64,000 nt of DNA, taken from assembly GCF_001423745.1 (NCBI RefSeq), contig NZ_LMPC01000003.1, positions 62,001 to 126,000 on the forward strand, in the 5' to 3' direction. Each line of letters opens with the position of its first letter. The stretch's first letter is position 1. The notes beneath the pieces are model-generated. The model saw only the letters and a list, made by a program, of their open reading frames with translations, had not been told where the DNA came from and searched no databases. The position numbers were made by a program, and so were the translations under genes. Source of the DNA: Arthrobacter sp. Leaf337 (lineage in GTDB: Bacteria > Actinomycetota > Actinomycetes > Actinomycetales > Micrococcaceae). Below, piece by piece: positions 40,353 to 51,219 of the stretch.

Positions 40353-41135
40353 ATGATCGAGATCCTGAACCCCACCGAACTGCACCGGGCGAAGGAGGCC
40401 GGCGCCCTGGTCGCCCACATCCTCCGGACGCTCAAAAGCCGCAGCACGGTGGGCACAAACCTCCTGGACATCGACCGGTGGGCCAAGGCCATGATCGCCG
40501 AAGCCGGAGCGCAGTCCTGCTACGTCGACTACGAGCCGTCCTTCGGGCGCGGGCCGTTCGGCCACTACATCTGCACGGCCGTCAACGACGCCGTGCTTCA
40601 CGGACTGCCGCACCGCTACACGCTTGCCGACGGCGACCTGCTGACGCTCGACCTCGCCGTCTCCAAAGACGGAGTCGCCGCAGATTCCGCCATCAGCTTC
40701 ATCGTGGGCGACTCAAAACCTGCGGAGAGTGTCGCGATGATCAGCGCGACCGAACGCGCATTGAGCGCAGGGATAGCCGCCGCCCGCCCCGGAGCCCGCA
40801 TCGGCGACATCTCCCATGCCATCGGCACCGTCCTCAGCGAGGCAGGCTACCCGATCAACACCGAGTTCGGGGGCCATGGCATCGGATCAACGATGCACCA
40901 GGACCCGCACGTCCCGAACACCGGACGCCCCGGCCGCGGATTCCAGCTGCGCCCCGGGCTGCTGCTGGCGCTGGAGCCGTGGGTCATGGCGGACACCGCC
41001 AAGCTCGTCACAGATGCCGACGGGTGGACGCTCCGGAGTGCGACAGGCTGCCGGACAGCACACAGCGAGCACACCATCGCCATCACCGAGGACGGCGCCG
41101 AAATCCTTACCTTGCCGAAGCAGACGCAACCTTAA
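40353..41135 (+). CDS. map: type I methionine aminopeptidase
   Basis: A 260-residue metallopeptidase that removes initiator Met. All five metal ligands are visible: Asp in LLTLDLAVS, Asp in GVAADSA, His in GGHGIGSTMHQ, Glu in LALEPW and Glu in HSEHTIAIT. It lacks an N-terminal zinc-finger or linker extension. ATG 40353 is chosen with GAAAGG upstream. It may be a secondary copy, since the housekeeping map usually lies in the ribosomal protein region; pairing with a divergent XRE regulator suggests conditional expression. Confidence 0.92.
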   Translation: MIEILNPTELHRAKEAGALVAHILRTLKSRSTVGTNLLDIDRWAKAMIAEAGAQSCYVDYEPSFGRGPFGHYICTAVNDAVLHGLPHRYTLADGDLLTLDLAVSKDGVAADSAISFIVGDSKPAESVAMISATERALSAGIAAARPGARIGDISHAIGTVLSEAGYPINTEFGGHGIGSTMHQDPHVPNTGRPGRGFQLRPGLLLALEPWVMADTAKLVTDADGWTLRSATGCRTAHSEHTIAITEDGAEILTLPKQTQP

Positions 41136-42477
41136 GGTCCGCCGTCGTGCCTTCAGCGTTTACCGCTACTTCCGGGAGCTCCCCGCTGAAGGCGCGCAGC
41201 ATGGCATCACGGTCGAACTGGCCCTCCCATTTGGCCACCACGAACGTGGCCACGCAGTTGCCCAGCAGGTTCACGGAGACACGCATGGAGTCCATCAGGC
41301 GGTCGGCGCCCAGGAGCAGGGCAACTCCGGCCACCGGGAAGATGCCCAGCGCGGCTGCGGTTGCCGAGAGCGCCAGGAAGGCCGAACCGGGGACGCCCGC
41401 CATGCCCTTGGAGGTCAGCATCAGGATGCCCAGGGCGGCGAGTTGCTGGCCAAGGTCGAGGTTGTGCCCGAAGGCCTGGGCCAGGAACAGCAGGGAAATG
41501 GAAAGGTACAGCGCGGCGCCGTCAAGGTTGAAGGAGTATCCGGTGGGAACCACCAGTCCGGTGGTGGCCCGCGAGCAGCCGGCGTTGGTCAGCTTGGTCA
41601 TGATGCGCGGCAGCACGGACTCAGTGGACGCCGTGCCCAGAGCCAGCAGGAATTCTTCGCGGCTGTACTTGATGAACTGCCACAGCGGGACCCGCGGATA
41701 CACCCAGGCCACCACGAACAGCAGCCCGATGAAGATGATGGCCGCCCCGTAGCAGGCCGCAATCAGCAGCGCGTAGGTGCTCAGCGAGCCGAGCCCGTAC
41801 TGGCCGATGATGAACGCCATGGCACCGAACGCGCCCACCGGGGCAACCCGCATCACCCAGCCCATGATCTTGAAGAACAGCTCCAGTACCGTCTCCAGAA
41901 GCGTCACCACAGGCAGGCAGCGTTCCCGCCCCACCACCACGATGGCCCCTCCGAAGAACACCGAGAAGCAGAGCACCTGCAGCAGGCTGTTGGAGGCGAA
42001 CGCGCCCACCACGCTGGTGGGAATGATGCCGAGCAGGAACGCACCGGCGTCCTTAGGCGGGGCCGTGCCGGTCTTGGCGTTGAGGGCATCCTGGGACAGG
42101 GTGTTGGGATCGATGTTCAGGCCGGCACCGGGCTGGACGATGTTGCCCACCACCAGCCCGAACACCAGGGCGAATAGCGTAGCCCCGGTAAAGTACACCA
42201 GCGCCTTCACGCCCACCCGGCCCACGGCCTTCACGTCACCCACGGCGGAGATGCCCGTGACGATCACCAGGAAGATCAGCGGGGCGATGATCATCTTGAT
42301 CAACTGGATGAAACCGTCGCCCAGCGGCCGCAGGGCTGAGCCGAGATCAGGCCAGAAGTGGCCGATCCCTATACCCAGGCATACGGCTACGAGGATCTGA
42401 AAGAAGAGTGACTTGTAGAGCGGCTTCTTCGGGGGCGTGCTGCTTGTGTCGGACGGTAGGGGCGAGGCGAGTTTCAT
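41107..42477 (-). CDS. dctA: C4-dicarboxylate:cation symporter (DAACS)
   Basis: A 456-residue glutamate/dicarboxylate symporter fold. Hallmarks are FIQLIKMIIAPLIFLVIVTG, the serine-rich tip (LALGTASTESVLPRI), and VVPTGYSFNLDGAALYLSIS with the cation/substrate helix. It imports succinate, fumarate or malate with Na+ or H+. ATG 42477 is preferred to TTG 42489; no strong RBS is evident. Its 3' end overlaps the map gene by 29 bp, tail to tail. Confidence 0.93.
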   Translation of the reverse strand: MKLASPLPSDTSSTPPKKPLYKSLFFQILVAVCLGIGIGHFWPDLGSALRPLGDGFIQLIKMIIAPLIFLVIVTGISAVGDVKAVGRVGVKALVYFTGATLFALVFGLVVGNIVQPGAGLNIDPNTLSQDALNAKTGTAPPKDAGAFLLGIIPTSVVGAFASNSLLQVLCFSVFFGGAIVVVGRERCLPVVTLLETVLELFFKIMGWVMRVAPVGAFGAMAFIIGQYGLGSLSTYALLIAACYGAAIIFIGLLFVVAWVYPRVPLWQFIKYSREEFLLALGTASTESVLPRIMTKLTNAGCSRATTGLVVPTGYSFNLDGAALYLSISLLFLAQAFGHNLDLGQQLAALGILMLTSKGMAGVPGSAFLALSATAAALGIFPVAGVALLLGADRLMDSMRVSVNLLGNCVATFVVAKWEGQFDRDAMLRAFSGELPEVAVNAEGTTADLKVASASAR

Positions 42478-42912
42478 CAGTGCTGCCAATCAACGGGGAA
42501 AAGGCGCTGGACGCCTTCAGGTCACGGGCAACGCTAGGGACCTCGTGTTTCCGGAATGCTAAATCCATACTGCGGAATTGTTTAACCGCAAGATGGAAAC
42601 TCCCGCGGTTAGTGGTTCCATGTCCAGGCGTGCGAGATATCCGGATACCGGACATCTGGAATAAACCCGACTTTTCCCCGTCAATTCGCGGAAAAAAGGT
42701 GCGCAAGGGCTCTGGCGCCGCGGCAAAAGCAGGCGGACGATTGTACTACCGGGCCACGAATTTACGTGGGAAGAGCCCGGAGTCAAGCCCCCGCGGAGGC
42801 CGGGTGTGCTGTTTGAAAATGGGATGGCAGGCTGAGGCCGCAACCAGTTTTCTTGATCGTGGCCGGACGGCGCTGTCCGAAAATGATTCGCATCCTTCTA
42901 GGAGCAAAAGAA
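42478..42912. other. 435-bp divergent intergenic region
   Basis: It separates dctA (minus) from the secreted protein (plus). It contains an inverted repeat TAACCGC (42583-42589) / GCGGTTA (42605-42611) upstream of dctA, and a small palindrome TCCGG-ATA-CCGGA near 42634-42646. These are operator candidates only. No coding frame with family features was seen. Confidence 0.4.
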
Positions 42913-43395
42913 ATGTCCATCACTCCAACAACGAAAGCCCGCACCCGGGCAATCGCCTTGGTCCCGATCGTCTCACTCGGACTACTCGGGGGTTCCGTGG
43001 CAGTGGCTGCCCCGGCACAGGCGGAAACCAGCCGGAACGGCTGTACCGTCAACCCTTTGGATCCACGTGACCTTCGCGGCAACCGGGTCGACTTCAGGAT
43101 CAAAGTGGAATGCAGGGCCGACCGGACCGTCCAGATCCGCCAGCTTCGCTACGAAGACGAGCGCGGCCCGCGGCGCAGCGACGACTTCCTCGGCAGCTCT
43201 CATTTCACCGAGAAGTTCAATTGGCGCGACACCAGGACGATTCACAGCGTGGACCGCGTACCCAACCTTGACCGGAGGGGCAGCGAAGAGGTCTACCACA
43301 TCGTTTCCTTCCGCGTGAAGAACAACAACGGACACTGGTCCGACTGGACCCGGTGGGAGAAGAGTGGCGTCGTGGAGGTTCAACGCGGTCGGTGA
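42913..43395 (+). CDS. secreted hypothetical protein
   Basis: A 160-residue exported protein: signal peptide through VSLGLLGGSVAVAAPAQA, then a ~120-residue charged, beta-type domain with two Cys (NGCTVNPL, KVECRADR) that could form a disulfide and Trp/Tyr-rich strands (SHFTEKFNWRD, NGHWSDWTRWEKSG). I do not recognise the fold or family. RBS AGGAG precedes ATG 42913 and a strong terminator follows at 43424, so it is monocistronic. Confidence 0.75.
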   Translation: MSITPTTKARTRAIALVPIVSLGLLGGSVAVAAPAQAETSRNGCTVNPLDPRDLRGNRVDFRIKVECRADRTVQIRQLRYEDERGPRRSDDFLGSSHFTEKFNWRDTRTIHSVDRVPNLDRRGSEEVYHIVSFRVKNNNGHWSDWTRWEKSGVVEVQRGR

Positions 43396-43423
43396 ACTGA
43401 TCCGTTTCGCTATTCGGATTAAC

Positions 43424-43453
43424 GAGCCAGGGGCGAAGCAGCCCCTGGCTCTT
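43424..43453 (+). terminator. rho-independent terminator of the secreted protein gene
   Basis: GAGCCAGGGGC (43424-43434), loop GAAGCA, GCCCCTGGCTC (43441-43451), then TT. The 11-bp stem is perfect. Confidence 0.85.
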
Positions 43454-43865
43454 CCGTCCGGCGGCTTTTCCGTCCAACGGCAGAAATGTTTTAGGGGATT
43501 GACGTTTGCCGGGAGCGCTGGCAGGGTGGGTCGAACTTAACCAGCCCGCCGCCGTCGTCCGCTTTCGCCCACGGATCCGGCGTGAATCTAAGTACATCTG
43601 AGTACTCCGGCACTGGCCGCCCTCCCTAAACAAGTAATCACCACTCGTGTATTTTTTGCCGACAAGTGGTTATATACGGGGGTCCGTAACATGCTCGCTG
43701 TCTCGGCGGATCGGCCACCACCGCTCCCTCGGACCCCTCCAAGAATCACCCAGGAGACCCCCAGGTATTCTTGGACGTCGAATTCCCCGGAATGTCGCCA
43801 GGAGCGTACACATGCGATTCCACGAGCCGGCGCAAGCCCGGATGCCACGCCTCCGAAGGTGAGCC
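43454..43865 (+). other. 412-bp region upstream of the two-component operon
   Basis: No gene is seen. An inverted repeat ACCACT (43640-43645) / AGTGGT (43665-43670) flanks an AT-rich ATTTTTTG segment and may be part of the promoter. The response regulator start at 43866 is GTG with GAAGGTGAG upstream. Confidence 0.4.
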
Positions 43866-44537
43866 GTGATCCGCATACTGGTTGCCGAAGACGAAGAGCG
43901 CATCGCCAGGTTCATCGAAAAGGGCCTGCGCGCGGCCGGCTACGCCCCCACCGTGGTTTCGGACGGGGTCACCGCCATCGACTATGCCTCCAGCGGAGAG
44001 TACGACCTGCTGCTTCTCGACGTCGGGCTTCCCCGCCTGGACGGTTTCACCGTGCTCAGTGTGCTGCGGCGGGACCACCTGAGCATTCCGGTCATCTTCC
44101 TGACCGCGCGGGACTCGGCCGCGGACACGGTGGCAGGATTGGAGGGCGGCGCGGATGACTACATGGCCAAGCCGTTCGGGTTCGATGAGCTCCTGGCCCG
44201 CATCAGGTTGCGCCTGCGCCCGTCCGACACCACCGACGCACTGGCGGGCAACACCATGCGCTACGGATCCCTGGAGTTGAACCTCCACACCCACACGCTC
44301 CGGGTGGGCGACAAGACAGTGGAACTTTCGGCCCGCGAGTTCGCCATCGTGGAAATGTTCCTGCACCACCCCGGCCAGATCCTGAGCCGCCAACAGCTCC
44401 TCAGCCAGGTGTGGGGTTATGACTTCGACGGCACTTCCAACGTGGTGGATGTGTACGTGCGCCAGCTCCGCCAGAAGATCGGGGCCGAACGAATTGTGAC
44501 CGCCCGCGGTGCTGGATACCGGCTGGCAACGTCATGA
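43866..44537 (+). CDS. OmpR/PhoB-family response regulator
   Basis: A 223-residue regulator. The receiver has acidic residues E8/D9, phosphoacceptor D52 (LLLLDVGLPRLDG), switch Thr in IFLTARD and Lys in DYMAKPF, all intact, unlike the regulator at 2934. The C-terminal winged helix (~130-222) ends AERIVTARGAGYRLATS. The start is GTG 43866. It forms an operon with the histidine kinase 13 bp downstream. Confidence 0.93.
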   Translation: MIRILVAEDEERIARFIEKGLRAAGYAPTVVSDGVTAIDYASSGEYDLLLLDVGLPRLDGFTVLSVLRRDHLSIPVIFLTARDSAADTVAGLEGGADDYMAKPFGFDELLARIRLRLRPSDTTDALAGNTMRYGSLELNLHTHTLRVGDKTVELSAREFAIVEMFLHHPGQILSRQQLLSQVWGYDFDGTSNVVDVYVRQLRQKIGAERIVTARGAGYRLATS

Positions 44538-44550
44538 AGGATCCAGCGCC

Positions 44551-46137
44551 ATGAGCGATCCAACGGCCCGGAAACCGGGCGAAAGCGCCACAGTGAACGA
44601 CCCCGGCACTTCCAGCTGGAAGGCCAAGATCTCCTCCGTGAGGTTCCGCGTTGTGGCCGCCATGCTGGCCATGATGGCCGCCGGGCTGTGCGTTGCCGGC
44701 TTCATTACCTTTGCCGTCCAGTTCCAGGAGGCGGACGCCCGGGTGGACCAGGCGCTCCTGGACAAGGCCGAGGCTGTCATCAAGCTCGCAAGGACGAGTG
44801 ACGCTGCAGCCACAAAGACATTCACGAAGCAGCTACGCGATGCCGCGGACGACATTGAGCCCCGCAGCAACGAAGTCATGGGAACCATCCGGGACGGGAA
44901 GGTTACGTGGACACTCGAAGGCGCATCGGACGAAAGGCTGCTGGCCAAGGATATGTACCCGGCGGCCGCCGCGCTCGCGAATGCCTCCGGTACCGCCTTC
45001 GGCGACCTGAACTTTGAAGGACGACGGCTCCGGACTGTGGTCCTGCCCGTTCCGGCAGCCAACGAACCCACCCTGACCTACTTCCTGGTGGGCAAGGAGA
45101 CCGCCGACCAGCGCGAGCACACCGTCTCCTCCGTGCACACGTACACCCTGGTTGCGGCCGGCACGCTCCTGGGCGCTGCAGCACTGGGAAGCCTGGTGGC
45201 CGGCCGCCTCCTGAACCCGCTCCGCCGCCTCCGCGAAGCCACCCAGGTGGTCAGCCACGAGGACCTCACCCAGCGCGTTGAAGTGCGAGACGGATCCGAC
45301 GACGTGACCCTGCTCGCCAAGACGTTCAACACCATGCTCGAACGGCTGGATGAAGGCGCGAGGCAACAGCAGCAGTTCCTGGACGACGCCGGACACGAGT
45401 TGCGCACACCACTGACGATTCTGCGCGGGCACCTGGAACTGGTCTCCATCGATGACCCGGAAGACGTCGCCACCACCAGGGATGTGCTGCTCGAAGAGGT
45501 GGACCGCATGCAGCGGCTGGTGGACGACCTTCTCATGCTCGCCAATGCCAGCCACCCGGACTTTGTCCGGAAAGAGCCCGTCAGGGTGCCGGAATTCCTG
45601 CACCACGTGATGGAGAAGGTCCACGTGCTGGCGGACCGCACGTGGGTCATTGACGAAACCGCGGACTGCACCATTGAGGCGGACCCCCAGCGGCTGACGC
45701 AGGCGTTGGCGCAGCTGGCCGCGAATGCCGTCAGGTACACCGACAGCACGTCCACCATCGCCCTGGGCAGCAGGATCGACCACACCGCGCAATCCGAGGA
45801 GAACTACGCCCCGGAATCCGGCACCCTGCTGATCTGGGTGCGGGACACCGGCACCGGCATAGCCGCCGAGGACCAGCAGCGGATCTTCGAACGTTTCGGC
45901 CGTGCGGCCCACGGCCGCGGAGACCACGGATCCGGGCTCGGGCTGGCCATCGTATCCGCCATCGCCCAGGCCCACGGCGGAGCGGTAACGGTGCACTCCG
46001 ACGTCGGCCTTGGATCCTCCTTCATCATCCGGATTCCGCTGCAGACTCAGGACGTCCCGGTCTCCGCCGTGTCGGGTGCCGCCAGGATTTCGGCATCAGG
46101 CCATCGCGAAGTAGCAGCCAGAGTTCCTACAATTTAA
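44551..46137 (+). CDS. sensor histidine kinase
   Basis: A 528-residue membrane kinase: TM1 ~34-57, extracytoplasmic sensor ~60-195 (no recognised ligand fold), TM2 ~197-219, HAMP ~218-270, HisKA with H282 (DDAGHELRTPL), and an HATPase with N-box QLAANAVRYTD, G1 DTGTGI and G2 GSGLGLAI. It phosphorylates the response regulator encoded 13 bp upstream. The overall plan resembles MprB/TrcS-type envelope-stress sensors. The CsbD-like stress protein gene lies 54 bp downstream. Confidence 0.93.
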   Translation: MSDPTARKPGESATVNDPGTSSWKAKISSVRFRVVAAMLAMMAAGLCVAGFITFAVQFQEADARVDQALLDKAEAVIKLARTSDAAATKTFTKQLRDAADDIEPRSNEVMGTIRDGKVTWTLEGASDERLLAKDMYPAAAALANASGTAFGDLNFEGRRLRTVVLPVPAANEPTLTYFLVGKETADQREHTVSSVHTYTLVAAGTLLGAAALGSLVAGRLLNPLRRLREATQVVSHEDLTQRVEVRDGSDDVTLLAKTFNTMLERLDEGARQQQQFLDDAGHELRTPLTILRGHLELVSIDDPEDVATTRDVLLEEVDRMQRLVDDLLMLANASHPDFVRKEPVRVPEFLHHVMEKVHVLADRTWVIDETADCTIEADPQRLTQALAQLAANAVRYTDSTSTIALGSRIDHTAQSEENYAPESGTLLIWVRDTGTGIAAEDQQRIFERFGRAAHGRGDHGSGLGLAIVSAIAQAHGGAVTVHSDVGLGSSFIIRIPLQTQDVPVSAVSGAARISASGHREVAARVPTI

Positions 46138-46191
46138 GTGGCGGGAATTGCGGCAACCAGCCGCATCGGCCGCACCACAAGGAGGACCGCA

Positions 46192-46368
46192 ATGAGTTTG
46201 GGTGACAGGATCCACAACGCCGCGGAGCGACTACACGGCAAGGGAAAGAAAGCCGCCGGGGAAGCCAGCGGCGACCGCCGCATGAGGGCCGAAGGCAAAG
46301 GCCGCGCCATCAGGGCCGACCTCAAGCAGGCCGGCGAAAAGTTCAGGCATGCCTTCAAGCGGCACTAG
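46192..46368 (+). CDS. CsbD family stress protein
   Basis: A 58-residue basic, helical, probably disordered protein with CsbD-type spacing: SLGDRIHNAAERLHGKGKKA, AGEASGDRRMRAEGKG, then LKQAGEKFRHAFK. The family is induced by general stress in many bacteria; its molecular role is unclear. Perfect RBS AAGGAGGACC precedes ATG 46192. A terminator follows at 46383, so it may be read from the two-component operon or its own promoter. Confidence 0.85.
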   Translation: MSLGDRIHNAAERLHGKGKKAAGEASGDRRMRAEGKGRAIRADLKQAGEKFRHAFKRH

Positions 46369-46382
46369 TATCCGGCTGGATC

Positions 46383-46412
46383 AAGGGCTGGCTCCGTAAG
46401 GAGCCAGCCCTT
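46383..46412. terminator. bidirectional rho-independent terminator
   Basis: AAGGGCTGGCTCC (46383-46395), loop GTAA, GGAGCCAGCCCTT (46400-46412): a perfect 13-bp stem between the convergent CsbD gene and lipoprotein gene. Confidence 0.9.
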
Positions 46413-46456
46413 CCATGTGTCCGCCGCCGGCTGACCGATGGCGGCGGCTTGCGACG

Positions 46457-47314
46457 CTACGGGGTCACGGTGGACGTAGGCGACGGCGAGGAAGTGGCGC
46501 CGTCCCCTGACCCCGTTTCCTTCGGCGTCGACGATTCCGAAGGGGTCACGGTGACCGTGGCCGTGCCCGTGGACGAGGCGGTGCCGGTGGAGGTCGGGCT
46601 GGCACTCGCCGTTCCGCCTTCAGCCTTTTGCAGGACCCGGTTGATTACCTCTTCCAGCTCCTTCTGATCACTGCTCCCAAGGTCCGCGCCGCCCTTCGTG
46701 GCAACAACCAGGAGCCTGCCCTCGGCGGCGGAGACCTGCATCAGCATGTCCGCGGTGCCGGTTCCGCGCGTGCTGACGGTGGCGAAGGTTTCCTCGGCGT
46801 CCGTCTCGGCCTGCAGTTCCTTGCTGGAGACTTCGTATTTCTGGCCCAGCACGTCAAGGGAGAACTTGTCGCACTGATCCATCTTGCCGCTGAGCTCCTG
46901 GAGCAGTCCGACCGCGTCGGGCCCTTCGCTGCCGGACTGGGCTGAGACAGTACGCGGCTCTTTGCTCTCTGAAATGGCGACTGCCACCTCCCCCTTGTCC
47001 ACCGTGTCCAGCAGGCCGGCGGTGGCGATGGATTTGCAGCCCTCGGGGTCGGTCTTCGCCGCGCTCATGAGCAGGCTTGCAATGCGCCCGCCCTGGTCCA
47101 CCTGGTCCTTGGAATAGAGCTTGAGCTCGTTGCCTTCGGCGTCCTTCATGCCGGAGATCAATACGCGGAGCTCGTCCTCGGTATACACCTTGTCCTGGGC
47201 CGCCTCGGTGGTGGCGGTCGTCGCCGTGGGGCTCGCGGTGCCGCCCCCACCACCCGTGCACGCCGCCAATGCGAGGACCGCTGCTGCCAATCCGAGAACC
47301 GGTACTTTGCCCAC
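46457..47314 (-). CDS. lipoprotein with Ser/Thr-rich C-terminal tail
   Basis: A ~285-residue lipoprotein: signal peptide with lipobox LAAC, Gly/Thr-rich linker, a ~190-residue globular region (VYTEDELRVLISGMKDAEGN, EGCKSIATAGLLDTVDKGEV, VGLLQELSGKMDQCDKFSLD), and a low-complexity Ser/Thr/Pro tail of about 50 residues that could span the wall. The two Cys in the globular part may pair. GTG 47314 is chosen because AAGGAG lies 8 bp upstream; GTG 47323 overlaps that site. The family is unknown; the body vaguely resembles mycobacterial sensor-type lipoproteins. Confidence 0.75.
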   Translation of the reverse strand: MGKVPVLGLAAAVLALAACTGGGGGTASPTATTATTEAAQDKVYTEDELRVLISGMKDAEGNELKLYSKDQVDQGGRIASLLMSAAKTDPEGCKSIATAGLLDTVDKGEVAVAISESKEPRTVSAQSGSEGPDAVGLLQELSGKMDQCDKFSLDVLGQKYEVSSKELQAETDAEETFATVSTRGTGTADMLMQVSAAEGRLLVVATKGGADLGSSDQKELEEVINRVLQKAEGGTASASPTSTGTASSTGTATVTVTPSESSTPKETGSGDGATSSPSPTSTVTP

Positions 47315-47470
47315 CTGAACCACTCCTTCAAGATACGAAGCATGCTTACGATCTACAGCTTAAGGCTTTCGGGTCGGGGACGGTAGCCGGATTCCACGAA
47401 AAGTGCCAGCATCGTCACCCCTTGACTCCACACGCCTCCCTTCCCTACACTTTTCATAAAGCAGAATCTA

Positions 47471-47489
47471 ATTTCCACCAAGTGAAAAT
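47471..47489 (+). promoter_or_regulatory. palindromic operator upstream of the glyoxylate operon
   Basis: ATTTCCAC (47471-47478), CAA, GTGAAAAT (47482-47489) form an 8-3-8 inverted repeat with one mismatch, 86 bp before hyi. IclR/AllR-type repressors of glyoxylate genes bind comparable AT-rich palindromes, so such a repressor is a candidate. None is encoded here. Confidence 0.55.
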
Positions 47490-47574
47490 ATCTCGCAGAA
47501 TCGCCTAGCGGAATCGCGAAGCGGCGAGAAGCTTAGGAAGCTAGATCAAAGCCCCCTCCTCGGAAGGACCTACG

Positions 47575-48375
47575 ATGACGTACACAGTGAACTGCTCCAT
47601 CCTGCTGACAGAGCTGCCCCTGCTCGAGCGGCCCGCCGCCGCGAAGGCCGCCGGCTTTGACGCCGTCGAGTTCTGGTGGCCTTTTGAAACTTCCGTCCCC
47701 ACCGACGCCGAGGCCACGGCCTTCGAGCGCGCCATCACCGACGCCGGCGTGCAGCTCACCGGCCTGAACTTCAACGCCGGCAACATGCCCGGCGGCGACC
47801 GCGGACTGGTCTCCTGGAAGGGACGCTGCTCCGAGTTCAAGGACAACATCGACGTCGTCGCCGGCATCGGCGAGCGCCTCGGCTGCAAAGCCTTCAACGC
47901 CCTGTACGGCAACCGGCAGGACGAATTCACCCCGGAGGAGCAGGACGAACTGGGCGCCAGGAACCTGGCCGCCGCAGCCGAAGGAGTGGCCCGCGTCGGC
48001 GGCACCGTCCTGCTGGAACCGGTCAGCGGCGCCCCCAGGTACCCGCTCCTCAAAGCCCAGGACGCACTTGACGTCATTGCCCGGGTCAAGGAGGAATCCG
48101 GCGCAGAGAACATCAAGCTCCTCGCCGACTTCTACCACCTGGCCGTCAACGGAGACGACGTCGCCGCCGTCATCGAAAAGCATGCGAAGGACTTCGGCCA
48201 CATCCAGATCGCCGACAACCCCGGCCGCGGGGCTCCCGGAACCGGAGAGCTTCCCCTCGGCGAATGGATCGCCCGCAGCCGCGAACTCGGCTACGAAGGC
48301 TACATCGGCCTCGAATACAAGGAACCGCAGGAAACCGCCTTCAGCTGGGCCATCCGCCAGCGCGTCAGCCAGTAG
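47575..48375 (+). CDS. hyi: hydroxypyruvate isomerase
   Basis: A 266-residue TIM-barrel enzyme interconverting hydroxypyruvate and tartronate semialdehyde. Family segments are YTVNCSILLTELPLLERPAA, AGFDAVEFWWPF, TVLLEPVSGAPRYP (metal-binding Glu), LLADFYHLAVNGDD (Asp/His) and GHIQIADNPGRGAPGTGEL. It is the first gene of hyi-glxR-gcl-glxK-allB. RBS GGAAGGACC precedes ATG 47575. Confidence 0.94.
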   Translation: MTYTVNCSILLTELPLLERPAAAKAAGFDAVEFWWPFETSVPTDAEATAFERAITDAGVQLTGLNFNAGNMPGGDRGLVSWKGRCSEFKDNIDVVAGIGERLGCKAFNALYGNRQDEFTPEEQDELGARNLAAAAEGVARVGGTVLLEPVSGAPRYPLLKAQDALDVIARVKEESGAENIKLLADFYHLAVNGDDVAAVIEKHAKDFGHIQIADNPGRGAPGTGELPLGEWIARSRELGYEGYIGLEYKEPQETAFSWAIRQRVSQ

Positions 48376-48431
48376 CAGTTTCGACGAGCTCAACCACCCG
48401 CACCACCACAGACTTCAGAAAGAGAACCACA

Positions 48432-49310
48432 ATGAGCAACGTTTCAGTCATCGGACTCGGAATCATGGGCCTGCCCATGGCCATCAACCTCGTCAAGGCC
48501 GGCCACACCGTCACCGGTTTCAACCGCAGCCAGGACAAGATCGACAAGCTGGTCTCCGAAGGCGGCAAGGGCGCCACGAGCATCGCGGACGCCGTCAAGG
48601 ACGCCGACGTCGTGATCACCATGGTCCCGGACTCCCCCGACGTTGAGGGCGTAGTCAGCGGACCCGAGGGCGTCTTCGCCAACGCCAAGAAGGGCACCTT
48701 GTGGATTGACGCCAGCAGCATCCGCCCGGACGTCGCCAAGCGCCTGGCCGAGGACGCAGTCGCAGCAGGCATCCGCCCGCTCGACGCCCCGGTCTCCGGC
48801 GGCGAACAGGGTGCCATCGACGCCGCTCTCTCCATCATGGTCGGTGGCGAGAAGGCCGACTTCGAGGCAGCCCAGGACGTCCTCAACGCCGTCGGCAAGA
48901 CCATCGTCCACGTCGGCCCCGCAGGCTCCGGCCAGACCGTCAAGGCAGCCAACCAGCTGATCGTCGCCGTCAACATCGAGGTCCTGGCCGAAGCCATCGC
49001 CTTCCTTGAGGCCTACGGCGTGGACACCGACGCAGCCCTCAAGGTCCTCGGCGGCGGCCTCGCCGGCTCCAAAGTCCTGGACCAGAAGGGCCAGAAGATG
49101 CTGGACCGCAACTTCGACCCCGGCTTCCGCCTGGCCCTGCACCACAAGGACCTCGGCATCGTCACCTCCGCCGCCCGCGAAGCCAACGTCGCCGTCCCTC
49201 TCGGCGCCGTCGTCGCACAACTCGTTGCCGCCACCGTCAACCAGGGCGACGGCGCACTGGACCACTCGGGCCTCTTCAAGCAGGTCCTCCAGCTCAGCGG
49301 CCGGAAGTAA
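48432..49310 (+). CDS. glxR: tartronate semialdehyde (2-hydroxy-3-oxopropionate) reductase
   Basis: A 292-residue beta-hydroxyacid dehydrogenase reducing tartronate semialdehyde to D-glycerate with NAD(P)H. It starts SVIGLGIMGLPMAINLVKAG (dinucleotide motif) and contains DAPVSGGEQGAIDAALSIMV (substrate motif) and GSGQTVKAANQLIVA (catalytic Lys). The longer open frame to 48264 overlaps hyi and is not used; ATG 48432 has AGAAAGAG upstream. A hairpin at 49353 separates it from gcl. Confidence 0.94.
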   Translation: MSNVSVIGLGIMGLPMAINLVKAGHTVTGFNRSQDKIDKLVSEGGKGATSIADAVKDADVVITMVPDSPDVEGVVSGPEGVFANAKKGTLWIDASSIRPDVAKRLAEDAVAAGIRPLDAPVSGGEQGAIDAALSIMVGGEKADFEAAQDVLNAVGKTIVHVGPAGSGQTVKAANQLIVAVNIEVLAEAIAFLEAYGVDTDAALKVLGGGLAGSKVLDQKGQKMLDRNFDPGFRLALHHKDLGIVTSAAREANVAVPLGAVVAQLVAATVNQGDGALDHSGLFKQVLQLSGRK

Positions 49311-49352
49311 GGCACCTCCGGCAGTAGCCGGACAACAAGCAAAACCGGGCAA

Positions 49353-49378
49353 CCGCCGTCGTCCATCAACGACGGCGG
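49353..49378 (+). terminator. intra-operon hairpin between glxR and gcl
   Basis: CCGCCGTCGT (49353-49362), loop CCATCA, ACGACGGCGG (49369-49378). It is a perfect 10-bp stem without a T-run, so it is more likely an attenuator or mRNA-stability element than a full terminator. Confidence 0.55.
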
Positions 49379-49438
49379 CTCCCCCACCACACCCGAAAAC
49401 AGCCCGAGAGGGCCCCAAAGTTTCCCTAGGAGTACACC

Positions 49439-51217
<1,779 letters not shown>

Positions 51218-51219
51218 CC

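Noticed and set aside
42408..43070. 220-codon plus-strand frame overlapping the dctA promoter and the secreted protein
   Set aside because: It is out of frame with the signal-peptide gene at 42913, has no domain, and has mixed codon use.
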